Source: Paucidesulfovibrio longus DSM 6739
GTDB taxonomy: Bacteria; Desulfobacterota; Desulfovibrionia; Desulfovibrionales; Desulfovibrionaceae
Assembly (NCBI RefSeq): GCF_000420485.1
Contig: NZ_ATVA01000015.1
Span: 248,001 to 312,000, forward strand
DNA length: 64,000 nt
Direction: 5' to 3'
Shown: positions 52,154 to 61,194 of the stretch, piece after piece
Layout of the letters: each line of letters begins with the position of its first letter
Position numbering within the stretch: position 1 is the first letter of the stretch
Position numbers and translations under genes: made by a program
The notes under the pieces: generated by a model
Databases searched by the model: none
Seen by the model: only the letters and a program-made list of their open reading frames with translations
Told to the model about the DNA's origin: nothing

Positions 52154-52933
52154 ATGCAGGCTGTCATTCTTTGCGGTGGCCTCGGCACTCGTCTGCGCGA
52201 GGAGACCGAATTTCGCCCCAAGCCCATGGTCAACATCGGGAGCAAGCCCATCCTCTGGCACATCATGAAGATATACGCCACCCAGGGGATCACCGAATTC
52301 GTCCTGTGCCTCGGCTACAAGGGCGAGATGATCAAGAACTACTTCTGCCACTACGAGCTGATGAACAACGACGTCACGCTCGAACTCGGCAGGCCGGACC
52401 AGCTCTGCATCCACCAGAAGCACTCCGAGGCAGGCTGGAAGATCACCCTCGCGGACACCGGCCCCAAGACCCTCAAGGGCGGCCGCCTCAAGCGCATCGA
52501 AAAATACATCGACGGCGACACGTTCATGGTCACCTACGGCGACGGCGTGGCCGACGTGGACCTCAAGGCCCTGCTCGCCTTCCACAAAAGCCACGGCAAA
52601 ATGGCCACGGTCACCGGCATCTCGCCCAAATCCCAGTTCGGCATCCTGAACACCGACGACGCCCAGGTCAAATCGTTCATGGAAAAACCTGATCAGGTCA
52701 GCACCGACCTGGTCAGCGGCGGCTTTTTCGTCTTCGACAGGCGGCTGTTCTCCTATCTCAGCGAAGATGAGGACTGCGACTTCGAATACGGTCCACTGGA
52801 ACAGATCGCCAGAGAAGGCGAGCTCATGGTCTACCGCCACGACGGCTACTGGTCCTGCATGGACACCCTGCGCGACACCGAGCACCTGAACGACCTCTGG
52901 AACCGGGGCGCGGCCCCCTGGAAGATCTGGTAA
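52154..52933 (+). CDS. rfbF: Glucose-1-phosphate cytidylyltransferase
   Basis: A 259-residue nucleotidyltransferase that makes CDP-glucose from CTP and glucose 1-phosphate. CGGLGTRLREETEFRPKPM is the nucleotide-binding loop with its Lys. Also seen are VTYGDGVADVDL (metal Asp) and the RfbF-typical NNDVTLELG, HDGYWSCMDTLRD and WNRGAAPWKIW ending. It is the first gene of a block of four with 4-base or one-base overlaps, ending in a C-methyltransferase. About 100 bases separate it from the transketolase gene. Confidence 0.95.
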   Translation: MQAVILCGGLGTRLREETEFRPKPMVNIGSKPILWHIMKIYATQGITEFVLCLGYKGEMIKNYFCHYELMNNDVTLELGRPDQLCIHQKHSEAGWKITLADTGPKTLKGGRLKRIEKYIDGDTFMVTYGDGVADVDLKALLAFHKSHGKMATVTGISPKSQFGILNTDDAQVKSFMEKPDQVSTDLVSGGFFVFDRRLFSYLSEDEDCDFEYGPLEQIAREGELMVYRHDGYWSCMDTLRDTEHLNDLWNRGAAPWKIW

Positions 52934-54033
52934 TGCGCCGGGCCGGGCTTTTCGGCAACGCCTATGACGGAACCCGTGTTTTTCTCACCGGAAACACGGG
53001 CTTCAAGGGCTCCTGGCTCCATCTCTGGCTGGAAGCGCTGGGAGCCAAGGTCACGGGCTTTTCCCTGGCCCCGCCCTCGGAGCCGTTCCACTTCCCTCTG
53101 CTCGACCTCGAAGGCTCCACCGTCACGGGCGACATCCGCGACCGCGCGCAGCTCGCCCGCGCCATGGCCGAGGCCAGGCCGGACATCGTCTTCCATCTGG
53201 CCGCCCAGCCCCTGGTCCGGCGCTCCTACGCCCAAGCGCCGGAGACGTTCGAAACCAACGTCATGGGCACGGTCAACCTCTTCGAGGCCTGCCGCGCAAC
53301 GCCATCCGTCCGGGCCGTCGTGAACATCACCAGCGACAAGTGCTACGAACAGCTGGAATCGCCGCGCGGCTACGTCGAATCCGATCCCATGGGCGGCCAC
53401 GATCCCTATTCCTGCTCCAAGGGATGCGCCGAGCTGGTCACCGCGTCCTACCGCCGATCGTTCTTCGCGCCCGCGCAGCCGCCCGTGCTGCTGAGCTCGG
53501 TCCGGGCGGGCAACGTCATCGGCGGCGGGGACTGGGGCGAGGACCGACTCATCCCGGACATGATGCGGGCCGCAGCGCAAAGCCGCGAATGCATCATCCG
53601 CAGCCCCCTTTCCGTGCGTCCCTGGCAGCACGTCCTGGAGCCGCTCTGCGGATACCTCATGCTGGGCCGACGCCTGCTGAACGGAGAATCGGTCTTTGCC
53701 GACGGCTGGAACTTCGGCCCGGCGAACAACTCCTTCCTGACCGTGGCGGAAGTGGCCGAAGCTGTTGCAGCTCATTGGCCCGCCGCTCGCCACCGCGCAT
53801 CCCCCCCGTCCAACGCTCCCCACGAAGCCGCCATGCTCCGGCTGGACACCCGGAAGGCCCAGGAGGAACTGGACTGGATTCCCCTTTGGGACACCAGGCG
53901 GGGAATCCGGGAGACCGCCCGCTGGTACAAGGCGTATTATGAAGACGGCGAGGTGCTCACGCGGCAGCAGCTCGAAACGTACGTCAACGAGGCACGGCAT
54001 GCGAACCGGGCCTGGACGGGGAACGCGGAATGA
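52933..54033 (+). CDS. rfbG: CDP-glucose 4,6-dehydratase
   Basis: A 366-residue extended SDR that converts CDP-glucose to CDP-4-keto-6-deoxyglucose. The NAD motif is TGNTGFKGSWLHLWLEALGA. HLAAQPLVRRSYAQA, the active-site NITSDKCYEQ, and the Tyr-x3-Lys in DPYSCSKGCAEL follow. It overlaps the previous stop by one base. It shows no sign of damage. Confidence 0.95.
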   Translation: MRRAGLFGNAYDGTRVFLTGNTGFKGSWLHLWLEALGAKVTGFSLAPPSEPFHFPLLDLEGSTVTGDIRDRAQLARAMAEARPDIVFHLAAQPLVRRSYAQAPETFETNVMGTVNLFEACRATPSVRAVVNITSDKCYEQLESPRGYVESDPMGGHDPYSCSKGCAELVTASYRRSFFAPAQPPVLLSSVRAGNVIGGGDWGEDRLIPDMMRAAAQSRECIIRSPLSVRPWQHVLEPLCGYLMLGRRLLNGESVFADGWNFGPANNSFLTVAEVAEAVAAHWPAARHRASPPSNAPHEAAMLRLDTRKAQEELDWIPLWDTRRGIRETARWYKAYYEDGEVLTRQQLETYVNEARHANRAWTGNAE

Positions 54034-54581
54034 TCTTCGAGCCGACCCCGCTCCAGGGCGCATTCGTGATCATCCCCGAACCCTTCCGCGACGAGCGCGG
54101 CGGGTTTGTCCGGGCCTTCTGCTCCCGCGAGCTGGAAGAGATCGGCTTTTGCGAACGCATCGCGCAGATCAACCAGTCCTACACCACCAGCAAGGGAACG
54201 GTACGCGGGCTGCACTTCCAGCATCCGCCGCACGGCGAGACGAAATTCGTCCGCTGCCTGCGCGGGGCCGCCTTCGACGTCATCGTGGACATCCGCGCCG
54301 GCTCGCCCACCTTTCTGCAATGGTTCGCGCGCACCCTGACGCCGGAAAACATGCAGACCATGTTCATCCCGCAGGGGTTCGCCCACGGATTTCAAGCCCT
54401 TGAAGCCGACACCGAGCTGCTCTATCTCCATTCGACCCATTATGCGCCGGGCCACGAGGGCGGGCTGCGCCACGACGACCCGGCCCTGCGCATCCGCTGG
54501 CCGCTTCCCGTGACCGTCCTCTCGGACCGGGATCGCAACCATCCTGAAATCACGGAAGACTTCTCCGGAGTCCAGTTATGA
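54030..54581 (+). CDS. RmlC-family sugar 3,5-epimerase
   Basis: A 183-residue cupin-fold epimerase of the dTDP-4-dehydrorhamnose 3,5-epimerase family, here expected to act on a CDP-4-keto-6-deoxyhexose. The segments QINQSYTTSKGTVRGLHFQH (catalytic His), FDVIVDIRAGSP and FIPQGFAHGFQALEADTELLY are present, and the THYAPGHEGGLRHDDP tail is recognisable. It starts in an overlap with the dehydratase gene, which supports the CDP rather than dTDP pathway. Confidence 0.9.
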   Translation: MIFEPTPLQGAFVIIPEPFRDERGGFVRAFCSRELEEIGFCERIAQINQSYTTSKGTVRGLHFQHPPHGETKFVRCLRGAAFDVIVDIRAGSPTFLQWFARTLTPENMQTMFIPQGFAHGFQALEADTELLYLHSTHYAPGHEGGLRHDDPALRIRWPLPVTVLSDRDRNHPEITEDFSGVQL

Positions 54582-55810
54582 ATTGCCGCTTCTGCAACAC
54601 GCCGCTCTCGCACCAGTTCATCGACCTTGTCGGCTCGCCGCCGTCCAACTCGTTTCTCTCCTCCGAGCAGCTGAACGAGCCGGAAACGTACTACCCGCTG
54701 AAGCTCTTCGTCTGCCGCGAGTGCCATCTGGTGCAGATCGACGAATACAAGAAGTCGGACGACATCTTCAGTTCCGAATACATCTATTATTCCTCGTACT
54801 CCACATCCTGGCTCAGGCACGCCGAGCAGTACGTCGAAATGATCGCCCGGCGTCTGGACCTCGGGCCGCAAAGCCTGGTCATGGAAATCGCATCCAACGA
54901 CGGGTATCTGCTCCAGTACGTCGCGGCCAGGGGCATTCCCTGCCTCGGCGTCGAGCCCGCGGTGGAGACTTCCGAGGTAGCCCGGAGCAAGGGCATCGAG
55001 GTGCTCAACGAGTTTTTCGGCAAGACGCTGGCCGCCCGCCTTTCCGGCCAGGGACGGCAGGCCGACCTCATCGTGGGCAACAACGTCCTGGCCCACGTGC
55101 CCGACATCAACGACTTCGTGGCCGGATTGGCCGAAGCCCTCAAGCCCGGCGGCACCGTGACCATGGAGTTCCCGCACCTGATGCGGCTGGTGTCCGAAAA
55201 CCAGTTCGACACCATCTACCACGAACACTTTTCCTACCTCTCCTTCCACACGGTGCAGCGCATCTTCGCCGCGCACGGGCTGAAGGTCTACGACGTGGAG
55301 GAGCTGCCCACCCACGGCGGTTCGCTGCGGGTCTACGCGGGCCATGCCGAAAACGCGGCCCAGCCCGTCGGGCCGGGCGTATCCCAAATGCTTGAGAGCG
55401 AACGCGCCGCCGGAATGATGGAGATGGACTACTACGAAGGCTTCCAGGCCAAGGCCGACAAGGTCAAGCACGACCTGCTGGAGTTCCTGATCGACGCGCG
55501 GCGCTGCGGCAAGAAGGTCGCGGCCTATGGCGCCGCGGCCAAGGGCAACACCCTGCTGAACTACTGCGGCGTGAAGACCGACCTCGTCTCCTTCGTTGTC
55601 GACCGCTCGCCCCACAAGCAGGGGAAGTTCCTGCCCGGCTGCCACATCCCGGTGGTCGGCGAGGACGTCCTGCAGACGGAACAGCCCGACATCGTGCTCA
55701 TCCTGCCCTGGAACATCAAAGACGAGATCATCGAACAACTGGCCTACTGCAAGAAGTGGGCGGCGCAATACGCCATTGCGATTCCGTCCTTGCGAAGCGG
55801 AAAAATATAG
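54578..55810 (+). CDS. Sugar C-methyltransferase (TylC3-like)
   Basis: A 410-residue SAM-dependent C-methyltransferase with three parts. The N-terminal zinc-binding domain has CRFC and CREC pairs. The Rossmann domain has VMEIASNDGYLLQY (SAM motif I) and GNNVLAHVPDINDF. The C-terminal domain typical of NDP-hexose C-methyltransferases is marked by HGGSLRVYAG, YGAAAKGNTLLNYCG and LPWNIKDEI. Relatives put a methyl branch on C-3 of a 4-keto-6-deoxy sugar. It overlaps the epimerase gene, so the product is probably a CDP-bound C-methyl-branched 6-deoxyhexose. Confidence 0.92.
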   Translation: MNCRFCNTPLSHQFIDLVGSPPSNSFLSSEQLNEPETYYPLKLFVCRECHLVQIDEYKKSDDIFSSEYIYYSSYSTSWLRHAEQYVEMIARRLDLGPQSLVMEIASNDGYLLQYVAARGIPCLGVEPAVETSEVARSKGIEVLNEFFGKTLAARLSGQGRQADLIVGNNVLAHVPDINDFVAGLAEALKPGGTVTMEFPHLMRLVSENQFDTIYHEHFSYLSFHTVQRIFAAHGLKVYDVEELPTHGGSLRVYAGHAENAAQPVGPGVSQMLESERAAGMMEMDYYEGFQAKADKVKHDLLEFLIDARRCGKKVAAYGAAAKGNTLLNYCGVKTDLVSFVVDRSPHKQGKFLPGCHIPVVGEDVLQTEQPDIVLILPWNIKDEIIEQLAYCKKWAAQYAIAIPSLRSGKI

Positions 55811-56002
55811 CAGGATTCGCGGATTCGACTCTGCTTTTCTTTTCGTCAGAACAACGTGCGTCCCGCCCTACCCCGCCCCCCCCGCAACCCAAGCCCCGCG
55901 CGGGGAGAAAGAAGTTGACCCATCAAACGTATTTCATTAACCATCCACAAAACAACATACAAAGCCGACCGTTATGGACTCCGGCATTGGATCGGGTGAG
56001 AA

Positions 56003-56740
56003 ATGGACCCCATACGCGAATTCGAAAAGACCAGGGAACAACTCGTCGCCGACCAGGGCGACAACGCTTTGCTGAAGGATCATGCCGCACACTTCGCCTG
56101 CGAGTCCATGAGAAGCAAATACACCTACAACTTCAGCTGGATGGGCCGCCCGATCATTCAGTATCCGCAAGACATGATTGCGATGCAGGAGATCATCTGG
56201 AACGTTCAGCCGGACATCATCATTGAAACCGGCATCGCGCATGGCGGCTCCCTGGTGTATTACGCCTCCCTGCTGGAGCTGATCGGAGGTCCGGGGTACG
56301 TCCTCGGCGTCGACATCGACATTCGCGCCCACAATGAAGACGCCATCAAAAAGCATCCCATGTGCAAACGAATCAAGATGATCCAGGGGTCATCCGTGGA
56401 TCAGCAGATCGTCGAGCAGGTACTGGAACATGCGCAAGGAAAGAAGCGCGTGCTGGTGGCCCTGGATTCCAACCATACACACGAGCATGTGGCGAAAGAA
56501 CTGCAACTCTACTCGCCGCTTGTGACCAAAGGCAGCTATCTGGTCGTGTTTGACACCGCTGTCGAGTTTGCGCCTGACGAACTGAACGACGACAGGCCCT
56601 GGAGCGTCGGGAACAATCCGATGACCGCAGTTCGAGAGTTCCTCAAAACGACCCCGCGCTTTGAAATCGATGCAACCTTCGACAACAAGCTGTTGATCAG
56701 CATGGCGCCCAACGGCTACCTGCGTTGCATCGCGGACTGA
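56003..56740 (+). CDS. CmcI-like (cephalosporin hydroxylase family) methyltransferase
   Basis: A 245-residue Rossmann-fold protein of the cephalosporin hydroxylase/rhamnosyl O-methyltransferase family. SAM-binding IIETGIAHGGSLVYYASLL and VLGVDIDIRAHN, with LDSNHTHEHVAKEL as metal/active-site region, are intact. Family members in glycan loci are usually SAM-dependent sugar O-methyltransferases. The ATG follows GAGAAATGG without a strong ribosome site. It lies 190 bases after the C-methyltransferase gene and may have its own promoter. Confidence 0.85.
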   Translation: MDPIREFEKTREQLVADQGDNALLKDHAAHFACESMRSKYTYNFSWMGRPIIQYPQDMIAMQEIIWNVQPDIIIETGIAHGGSLVYYASLLELIGGPGYVLGVDIDIRAHNEDAIKKHPMCKRIKMIQGSSVDQQIVEQVLEHAQGKKRVLVALDSNHTHEHVAKELQLYSPLVTKGSYLVVFDTAVEFAPDELNDDRPWSVGNNPMTAVREFLKTTPRFEIDATFDNKLLISMAPNGYLRCIAD

Positions 56741-56784
56741 GAACAAGCACGTTTATTAACTGACGACATCTCCCAGGAGGCACC

Positions 56785-57582
56785 TTGCATTCTTTCTTCA
56801 AAGCCCTCATCAGGCCGATGAAATACATCCCCTGCCTGCGCGGCGTTCGCGACAAGCTGATCGACCGTGAATTGATCTTCACGCGGGGCAAGGTGACCTT
56901 CAATGAAAACGACCTGATCCTTGTTCATCGCAACCCCCATTTCATGGAGAACGAACGATTCATCGAAGCCTATGACAAGGGGCGGCGCTATGATCCGAAC
57001 TACCCTCCGATCCACTGGAGACTGCATACGATCTGCTGGGCCGCGAAACAGGGGTTGGCCCTCCAGGGAGATTTCATCGAGTTCGGCGTTAACAACGGCT
57101 TCTTCGCCGAAACCCTCGTGCAATACACGAACTTCAGCCAATATGACCGCAAGCTCTACCTCGTGGACACCTTCGAAGGGATGCAGGGCGAGCTTCTCTC
57201 CAACCGAGAGCTGAGCCTGACGGACTTCGACAAGGGCAACTACAACCACGACACCCACGACTGGTATCCGCAAGTCAGGAAACGCTTCGAGCCCTACCCC
57301 AACGTTGAGGTCGTGAAGGGGGCCGTCCCCGGCATTCTGGCTTCGCTGGAACATATCGAACGCCTCGCTTACGTTTCCATCGACATGAATTGCACGGTCC
57401 CTGAAATCGCCGCGGCCGAATTCTGCTGGGACAGAATGCCCACAGGAGCTGTGATCGTTTTGGACGACTACGGCTTCACCAAGCATACGGAACAGCGCGA
57501 CGCGTTCGATGCTTTCACGAAGGAAAAGGGGATCGAAGTCATGCTTCTGGCGACAGGGCAAGGCATCATCGTCAAACCGTAA
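56785..57582 (+). CDS. TylF/MycF-family O-methyltransferase
   Basis: A 265-residue macrocin O-methyltransferase-like protein. SAM-binding FIEFGVNNGFFAETLV, the metal-binding region YVSIDMNCTVPEIAAA and VIVLDDYGFTKHTEQRDAFDAF are all recognisable. Relatives are Mg-dependent methyltransferases acting on deoxysugars. The start is a TTG at 56785 with AGGAGG four bases upstream; the ATG at 56818 is an alternative without a ribosome site. It is tandem with the CmcI-like gene, which suggests that the final sugar carries more than one O-methyl group. Confidence 0.85.
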   Translation: MHSFFKALIRPMKYIPCLRGVRDKLIDRELIFTRGKVTFNENDLILVHRNPHFMENERFIEAYDKGRRYDPNYPPIHWRLHTICWAAKQGLALQGDFIEFGVNNGFFAETLVQYTNFSQYDRKLYLVDTFEGMQGELLSNRELSLTDFDKGNYNHDTHDWYPQVRKRFEPYPNVEVVKGAVPGILASLEHIERLAYVSIDMNCTVPEIAAAEFCWDRMPTGAVIVLDDYGFTKHTEQRDAFDAFTKEKGIEVMLLATGQGIIVKP

Positions 57583-57702
57583 GGCCACTCATCCCAACGC
57601 GGACATCCCGTTCCCCTCGATAGAAAGACGCATGGCGGCCTCCGCGCTTTTGAGCGCTGAGCTTGGAATGCGGTTCGAGACCGATGCAGGGAGCCAAAGA
57701 AA

Positions 57703-58551
57703 ATGGAATTTCTCGTAACCGGGGCAAGCGGCTTCGTCGCCCGTCACCTCATTCCGCATTTGCTGAACTGCGGGCACAAGGTGGTGGCCACTTCCCGCAC
57801 CGGGAACAGTTTCATCAATTCCCTGTCCGGAAGCAACCTGACCTTCGTTCCGTATGACCTGTCCGACGAAGGCAAGGGCCTCTTCGATCTGTTTCACCGA
57901 CCGGATCACCTCATCCATCTGGCCTGGGAAGGACTTCCCAATTACATGGAGTCCTTTCACGTGGAGGACAACCTCCCCCGCCACCTTCGATTCGTCCAAA
58001 CCCTGCTCGACGAAGGCCTCCGGGCCATGACCGTGGCCGGAACCTGCCTGGAGTACGGCATGAAATCCGGCTGTCTGGCCGAAAGCATGGCTGCCGAGCC
58101 CACCGTGCCCTATGCCCAGGCCAAGGACATGCTCCGCCGGGAACTGGAGCGGCGCACAGAGAAATACGGCGCATCCCTGCGCTGGCTTCGCTTCTTCTAC
58201 CTCTATGGACCGGGGCAATCGCCCAGGAGCCTTCTCCCCCAGCTGGAGGCCGCTGTGCGTCGCGGCGATGCGACTTTTCCCATGTCCCCCGGCGACCAGG
58301 TTCGGGATTTCCTGCACATCCATGAGGCGGCCGGACAGATCGCCGCGATAGCCCTTCAGAACGAAGTGACCGGGGTCATCAATTGCTGCAGCGGCAGTCC
58401 GACGTCCGTGCTCGATTTCGTGTCCCGGCACATCAAGGCCAATGGATGGGAGATCACCCCCGAGCTGGGAGTCTATCCCTATGCCGACTACGAGCCCAAA
58501 GAATTCTGGGGCGACACGGTGAAACTTCGTTCTGCTTTCGAGCGTTCCTGA
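57703..58551 (+). CDS. NAD-dependent epimerase/reductase of sugar nucleotides
   Basis: A 282-residue extended SDR. The cofactor motif is VTGASGFVARHLI, with HLIHLAWEGLPNY, the Tyr-x3-Lys in VPYAQAKDMLRRE and LRFFYLYGPGQSPRS. It ends without a long C-terminal domain. It probably reduces the 4-keto group of the CDP-6-deoxy sugar, which would otherwise have no dedicated reductase in this block; this is inference from context. The ATG at 57703 has GGAGCC upstream. Confidence 0.88.
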   Translation: MEFLVTGASGFVARHLIPHLLNCGHKVVATSRTGNSFINSLSGSNLTFVPYDLSDEGKGLFDLFHRPDHLIHLAWEGLPNYMESFHVEDNLPRHLRFVQTLLDEGLRAMTVAGTCLEYGMKSGCLAESMAAEPTVPYAQAKDMLRRELERRTEKYGASLRWLRFFYLYGPGQSPRSLLPQLEAAVRRGDATFPMSPGDQVRDFLHIHEAAGQIAAIALQNEVTGVINCCSGSPTSVLDFVSRHIKANGWEITPELGVYPYADYEPKEFWGDTVKLRSAFERS

Positions 58552-58587
58552 CTACAAACGGGCTTGCCCCGAAAGGCTTTGCCGACC

Positions 58588-59493
58588 ATGACCCAGCCTC
58601 GCGTCCCCAAGATTTCGCTTGGATTGCCGGTATACAATTCCAAAAATACGATCAGAAACGCGCTCGACGCGTTGCTCGGACAGACGTTTACCGATTTCGA
58701 GCTGATCATCTCGGACAACTGTTCCGACGACGGCACATTCGAAATCTGCCGGGAATACGCGGAGCGCGACCCGCGAATCCGGCTCTACCGCAATGAATCC
58801 AATCTCGGAATAACGGAGAATTTCAGAATCGTCTGCAGAAAAGCCCGTGGGGAATACTTTCATTGGGTGGCCGGAGACGATTCCTGGGCAAAGGAATATC
58901 TGGGCACCCTTTCCGGAATGCTCGATTCCTCTCCGCGCGCCTCTCTGGCCGCCGCGCTGCTGCACCGCGAATATGAAGACGGGTCTACCCTTCCGACAAT
59001 CCGATACGAAGGGAAGGACAATCCCGAAAAATTGCCTCGTTTCCTGATCGCCGCAAGATGCATCAGCAGCAGAACGAAAATTCGCGACAAAAAATACGGT
59101 CTCTTCGTATGCAGCCTGATGCGGACGAAATATCTGCAAGAAAATATTGACTTCATGCCCCTACAGCTTGGAGAACGCCCCCTTATCGCCTTCCTTGCCC
59201 TGTGCGGCCCGATACTCGTGCTCAACACGGAACTCATGATCAAGCGGCTGCATCGAAACCCGTTCTGCGTGCGAAATCCCGACGACGCCTACAGCACAAT
59301 CGACTTCCACCACTCGCTGCTGGACAAGCTCAAGATGACTTTCGCCTTCCTGTGGAAGACCCGGTCCATCTCTCCCCTGACCAAAATCATCCACCTGCCC
59401 CTGCTTGCGGGCACGCTTTTGACCGAGAGAAAAGTGAGAAAAGCCATCAAGCTGCGCCTGAAATCCGAGGAAAATCCAAACGTCGATGAGTAA
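58588..59493 (+). CDS. Family 2 glycosyltransferase
   Basis: A 301-residue GT-A glycosyltransferase. The donor-binding segments KISLGLPVYNSKNTIRNALD, FELIISDNCSDDGTFEI and a WVAGDDSW-type DxD-like motif are intact. The C-terminal 100 residues have basic and hydrophobic stretches (LTKIIHLPLLAGTLLTER) that may contact the membrane. ATG at 58588 is preferred over an upstream TTG at 58564 because AAAGG lies at a usable distance. It is the last plus-strand gene, followed by convergent genes. Confidence 0.9.
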   Translation: MTQPRVPKISLGLPVYNSKNTIRNALDALLGQTFTDFELIISDNCSDDGTFEICREYAERDPRIRLYRNESNLGITENFRIVCRKARGEYFHWVAGDDSWAKEYLGTLSGMLDSSPRASLAAALLHREYEDGSTLPTIRYEGKDNPEKLPRFLIAARCISSRTKIRDKKYGLFVCSLMRTKYLQENIDFMPLQLGERPLIAFLALCGPILVLNTELMIKRLHRNPFCVRNPDDAYSTIDFHHSLLDKLKMTFAFLWKTRSISPLTKIIHLPLLAGTLLTERKVRKAIKLRLKSEENPNVDE

Positions 59494-59541
59494 AGGCTTC
59501 TCCCGCTCCGGCAACGCTCCGACAGGAAAAGGGACGGATGC

Positions 59542-60210
59542 CTAGCGGTATTGGGGCGGCAGATCCGCTGTGAAGTAGGATTTTTCGCGGGTCTTGATGG
59601 TCAGGTTCGGCGAACTTCCGAACACGATGGAGCAGTCGGGAATCACCGCGTCCTTCACATAGGCGTTGGCCCCAAGAACCACGTGGTCGCCGATGCGGCA
59701 GTCGCCGAGGATCTTGGCCCCGGACATCATGGTCACGTTGACGCCGATCACGGGGTAGATGCCCTTGTTGTTGCCCACGGTGCAGTTCTGCGAAAAGCGG
59801 AAGAAATTCCCGAAGCGGCCCCGCCCGATGACGCTGCCCACCGGATGGTCCAGAAAGAAAACGTCCGGCATTTCGACTTCGTAAAAGAGATCGAACCCGT
59901 TGAGCGCCTTGTTCAGGTAATAGACCCTGTCGGCCAGGGTGCCGACGGATTCGCGCAGGCGGAAGATCGAATTCGAGAGATAGTACAGGAAAATGGCGTA
60001 CTGGCTGGACTGGAACGGGTTGAAGTAGACTTCGCCCCCACGCCGATAATACCGCGACGATTCGTGCGCAAAACAGTGCTCGCAGCGTTTGAGCGCCGAT
60101 TCGACCCCCTGCTCCAGAAGCACCCTTTCTTCGGAATGAAAGAGAAAAAGGCTGCCCAACTGCCGGGCCACCAGATCAAAAAGTTCCGTCTTTGGAATTT
60201 CAATTATCAT
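59542..60210 (-). CDS. Left-handed beta-helix acyltransferase (CysE-like)
   Basis: A 222-residue protein. The N-terminal half is helical (AHESSRYYRRGGEVYFNPFQ, SNSIFRLRESVGTL). The C-terminal half has hexapeptide repeats (HPVGSVIGRGRFGNFF, CTVGNNKGIYPVIG, SGAKILGDCRIGDHVVLGANA), with the catalytic-type His of serine acetyltransferase-like enzymes in LDHPVG. It probably acetylates a sugar in this region. It is the last gene of the minus-strand glycan operon. Confidence 0.85.
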   Translation of the reverse strand: MIIEIPKTELFDLVARQLGSLFLFHSEERVLLEQGVESALKRCEHCFAHESSRYYRRGGEVYFNPFQSSQYAIFLYYLSNSIFRLRESVGTLADRVYYLNKALNGFDLFYEVEMPDVFFLDHPVGSVIGRGRFGNFFRFSQNCTVGNNKGIYPVIGVNVTMMSGAKILGDCRIGDHVVLGANAYVKDAVIPDCSIVFGSSPNLTIKTREKSYFTADLPPQYR

Positions 60211-60281
60211 GGTTTTCCGCCCGTTGTTCTCTCAGGTGCGCGGCGCGGGCAGAATCAGCCCGGCGCCGCGTCCTTGGTGAT

Positions 60282-61193
60282 CTAACTTTCCAGCGAATAC
60301 CCGTACTTCTCCATGGCCGCCTTCAACGCGGCAACGCCTGCGTCGTCCATCTCCGCGTAATAGGAACTCGTGTACCGCTTGCAGATGCCCCGCAATTCCA
60401 GGATGGCCTTTTCTTCCGCGGCCTGGAGAAAGTTGTTGGACTTTCCGCCCTTGGGCCATTCGGAAAGAAACGAGCTGAGCCGTTGCTGTTCCTTGAGCGC
60501 GGCTTCGAATCCCTGCTCCCTGAACGCCTTGTAGACGTTGATCATGGCTTCGGGCACCGCCGAACCGAGGCTGGAGGTGTGCCCCTTGACGCCCATGCCC
60601 AGGCAGGCGGCGAACTGGCTGGCAACGGCCGTGATGACCTGGAAGCCCTCATCCTGCAAGGCCGAAACCTTGAGGATGTTCACGGCGTCCTTGGTGGAAT
60701 ACTTCACTCCGGCGATGTTCGGATAGCCCTTCATGCCGGCCACGAATTCCGGGGTGAACGGCTTGGACCAGTTGGCGCTGGTGTACATCCAGAGCGGCTT
60801 CGAGACGTTGTCCGCGATGTGCCGGTAAAACCAGCCCAGACGTTCGAAGGAGAGCAGCGTGTGGTAGGGCATCACGTGGTAATACTCGAAATCCAGCCCT
60901 TCGATGTCCTTGGCGAAGCGGAGGATGTCCTCCATGGCGAAGAATCCGGTCCCGACCACCAGCGGCAGGCGTCCGGCGTTCTGCTCCGTCACGATCCGGG
61001 CGACCTGGAGGCGTTTTTCATAGGACAGGTTCATGTCCTCGCTGCCGGTGCCGAGCACCCACAGCCCGCCGATGTCCTTGGTGGCCAGAAAATCCACAAG
61101 ACGGCGCAGGCCGGCTTCGTCCACGTCGCCGGTTGCGGTGAACGGGGTGGACAGGACAGGAATGACGCCTTCGATGCGACGCGGCTGACTCAT
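60282..61193 (-). CDS. DapA/NanA-family aldolase/synthase
   Basis: A 303-residue TIM-barrel lyase of the dihydrodipicolinate synthase/N-acetylneuraminate lyase family. The Schiff-base Lys is in the IAGVKYSTKD region, the active-site Tyr in LWMYTSAN, and the pyruvate-binding stretch is GTGSEDMNLSYEKRL. The last motif departs from the usual GTTGE form of DapA, so a lysine-pathway role is less likely. Next to a CMP-ulosonate cytidylyltransferase it may make or break a 2-keto-3-deoxy sugar acid. It begins one base after the cytidylyltransferase stop. Confidence 0.88.
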   Translation of the reverse strand: MSQPRRIEGVIPVLSTPFTATGDVDEAGLRRLVDFLATKDIGGLWVLGTGSEDMNLSYEKRLQVARIVTEQNAGRLPLVVGTGFFAMEDILRFAKDIEGLDFEYYHVMPYHTLLSFERLGWFYRHIADNVSKPLWMYTSANWSKPFTPEFVAGMKGYPNIAGVKYSTKDAVNILKVSALQDEGFQVITAVASQFAACLGMGVKGHTSSLGSAVPEAMINVYKAFREQGFEAALKEQQRLSSFLSEWPKGGKSNNFLQAAEEKAILELRGICKRYTSSYYAEMDDAGVAALKAAMEKYGYSLES

Positions 61194-61194
61194 A

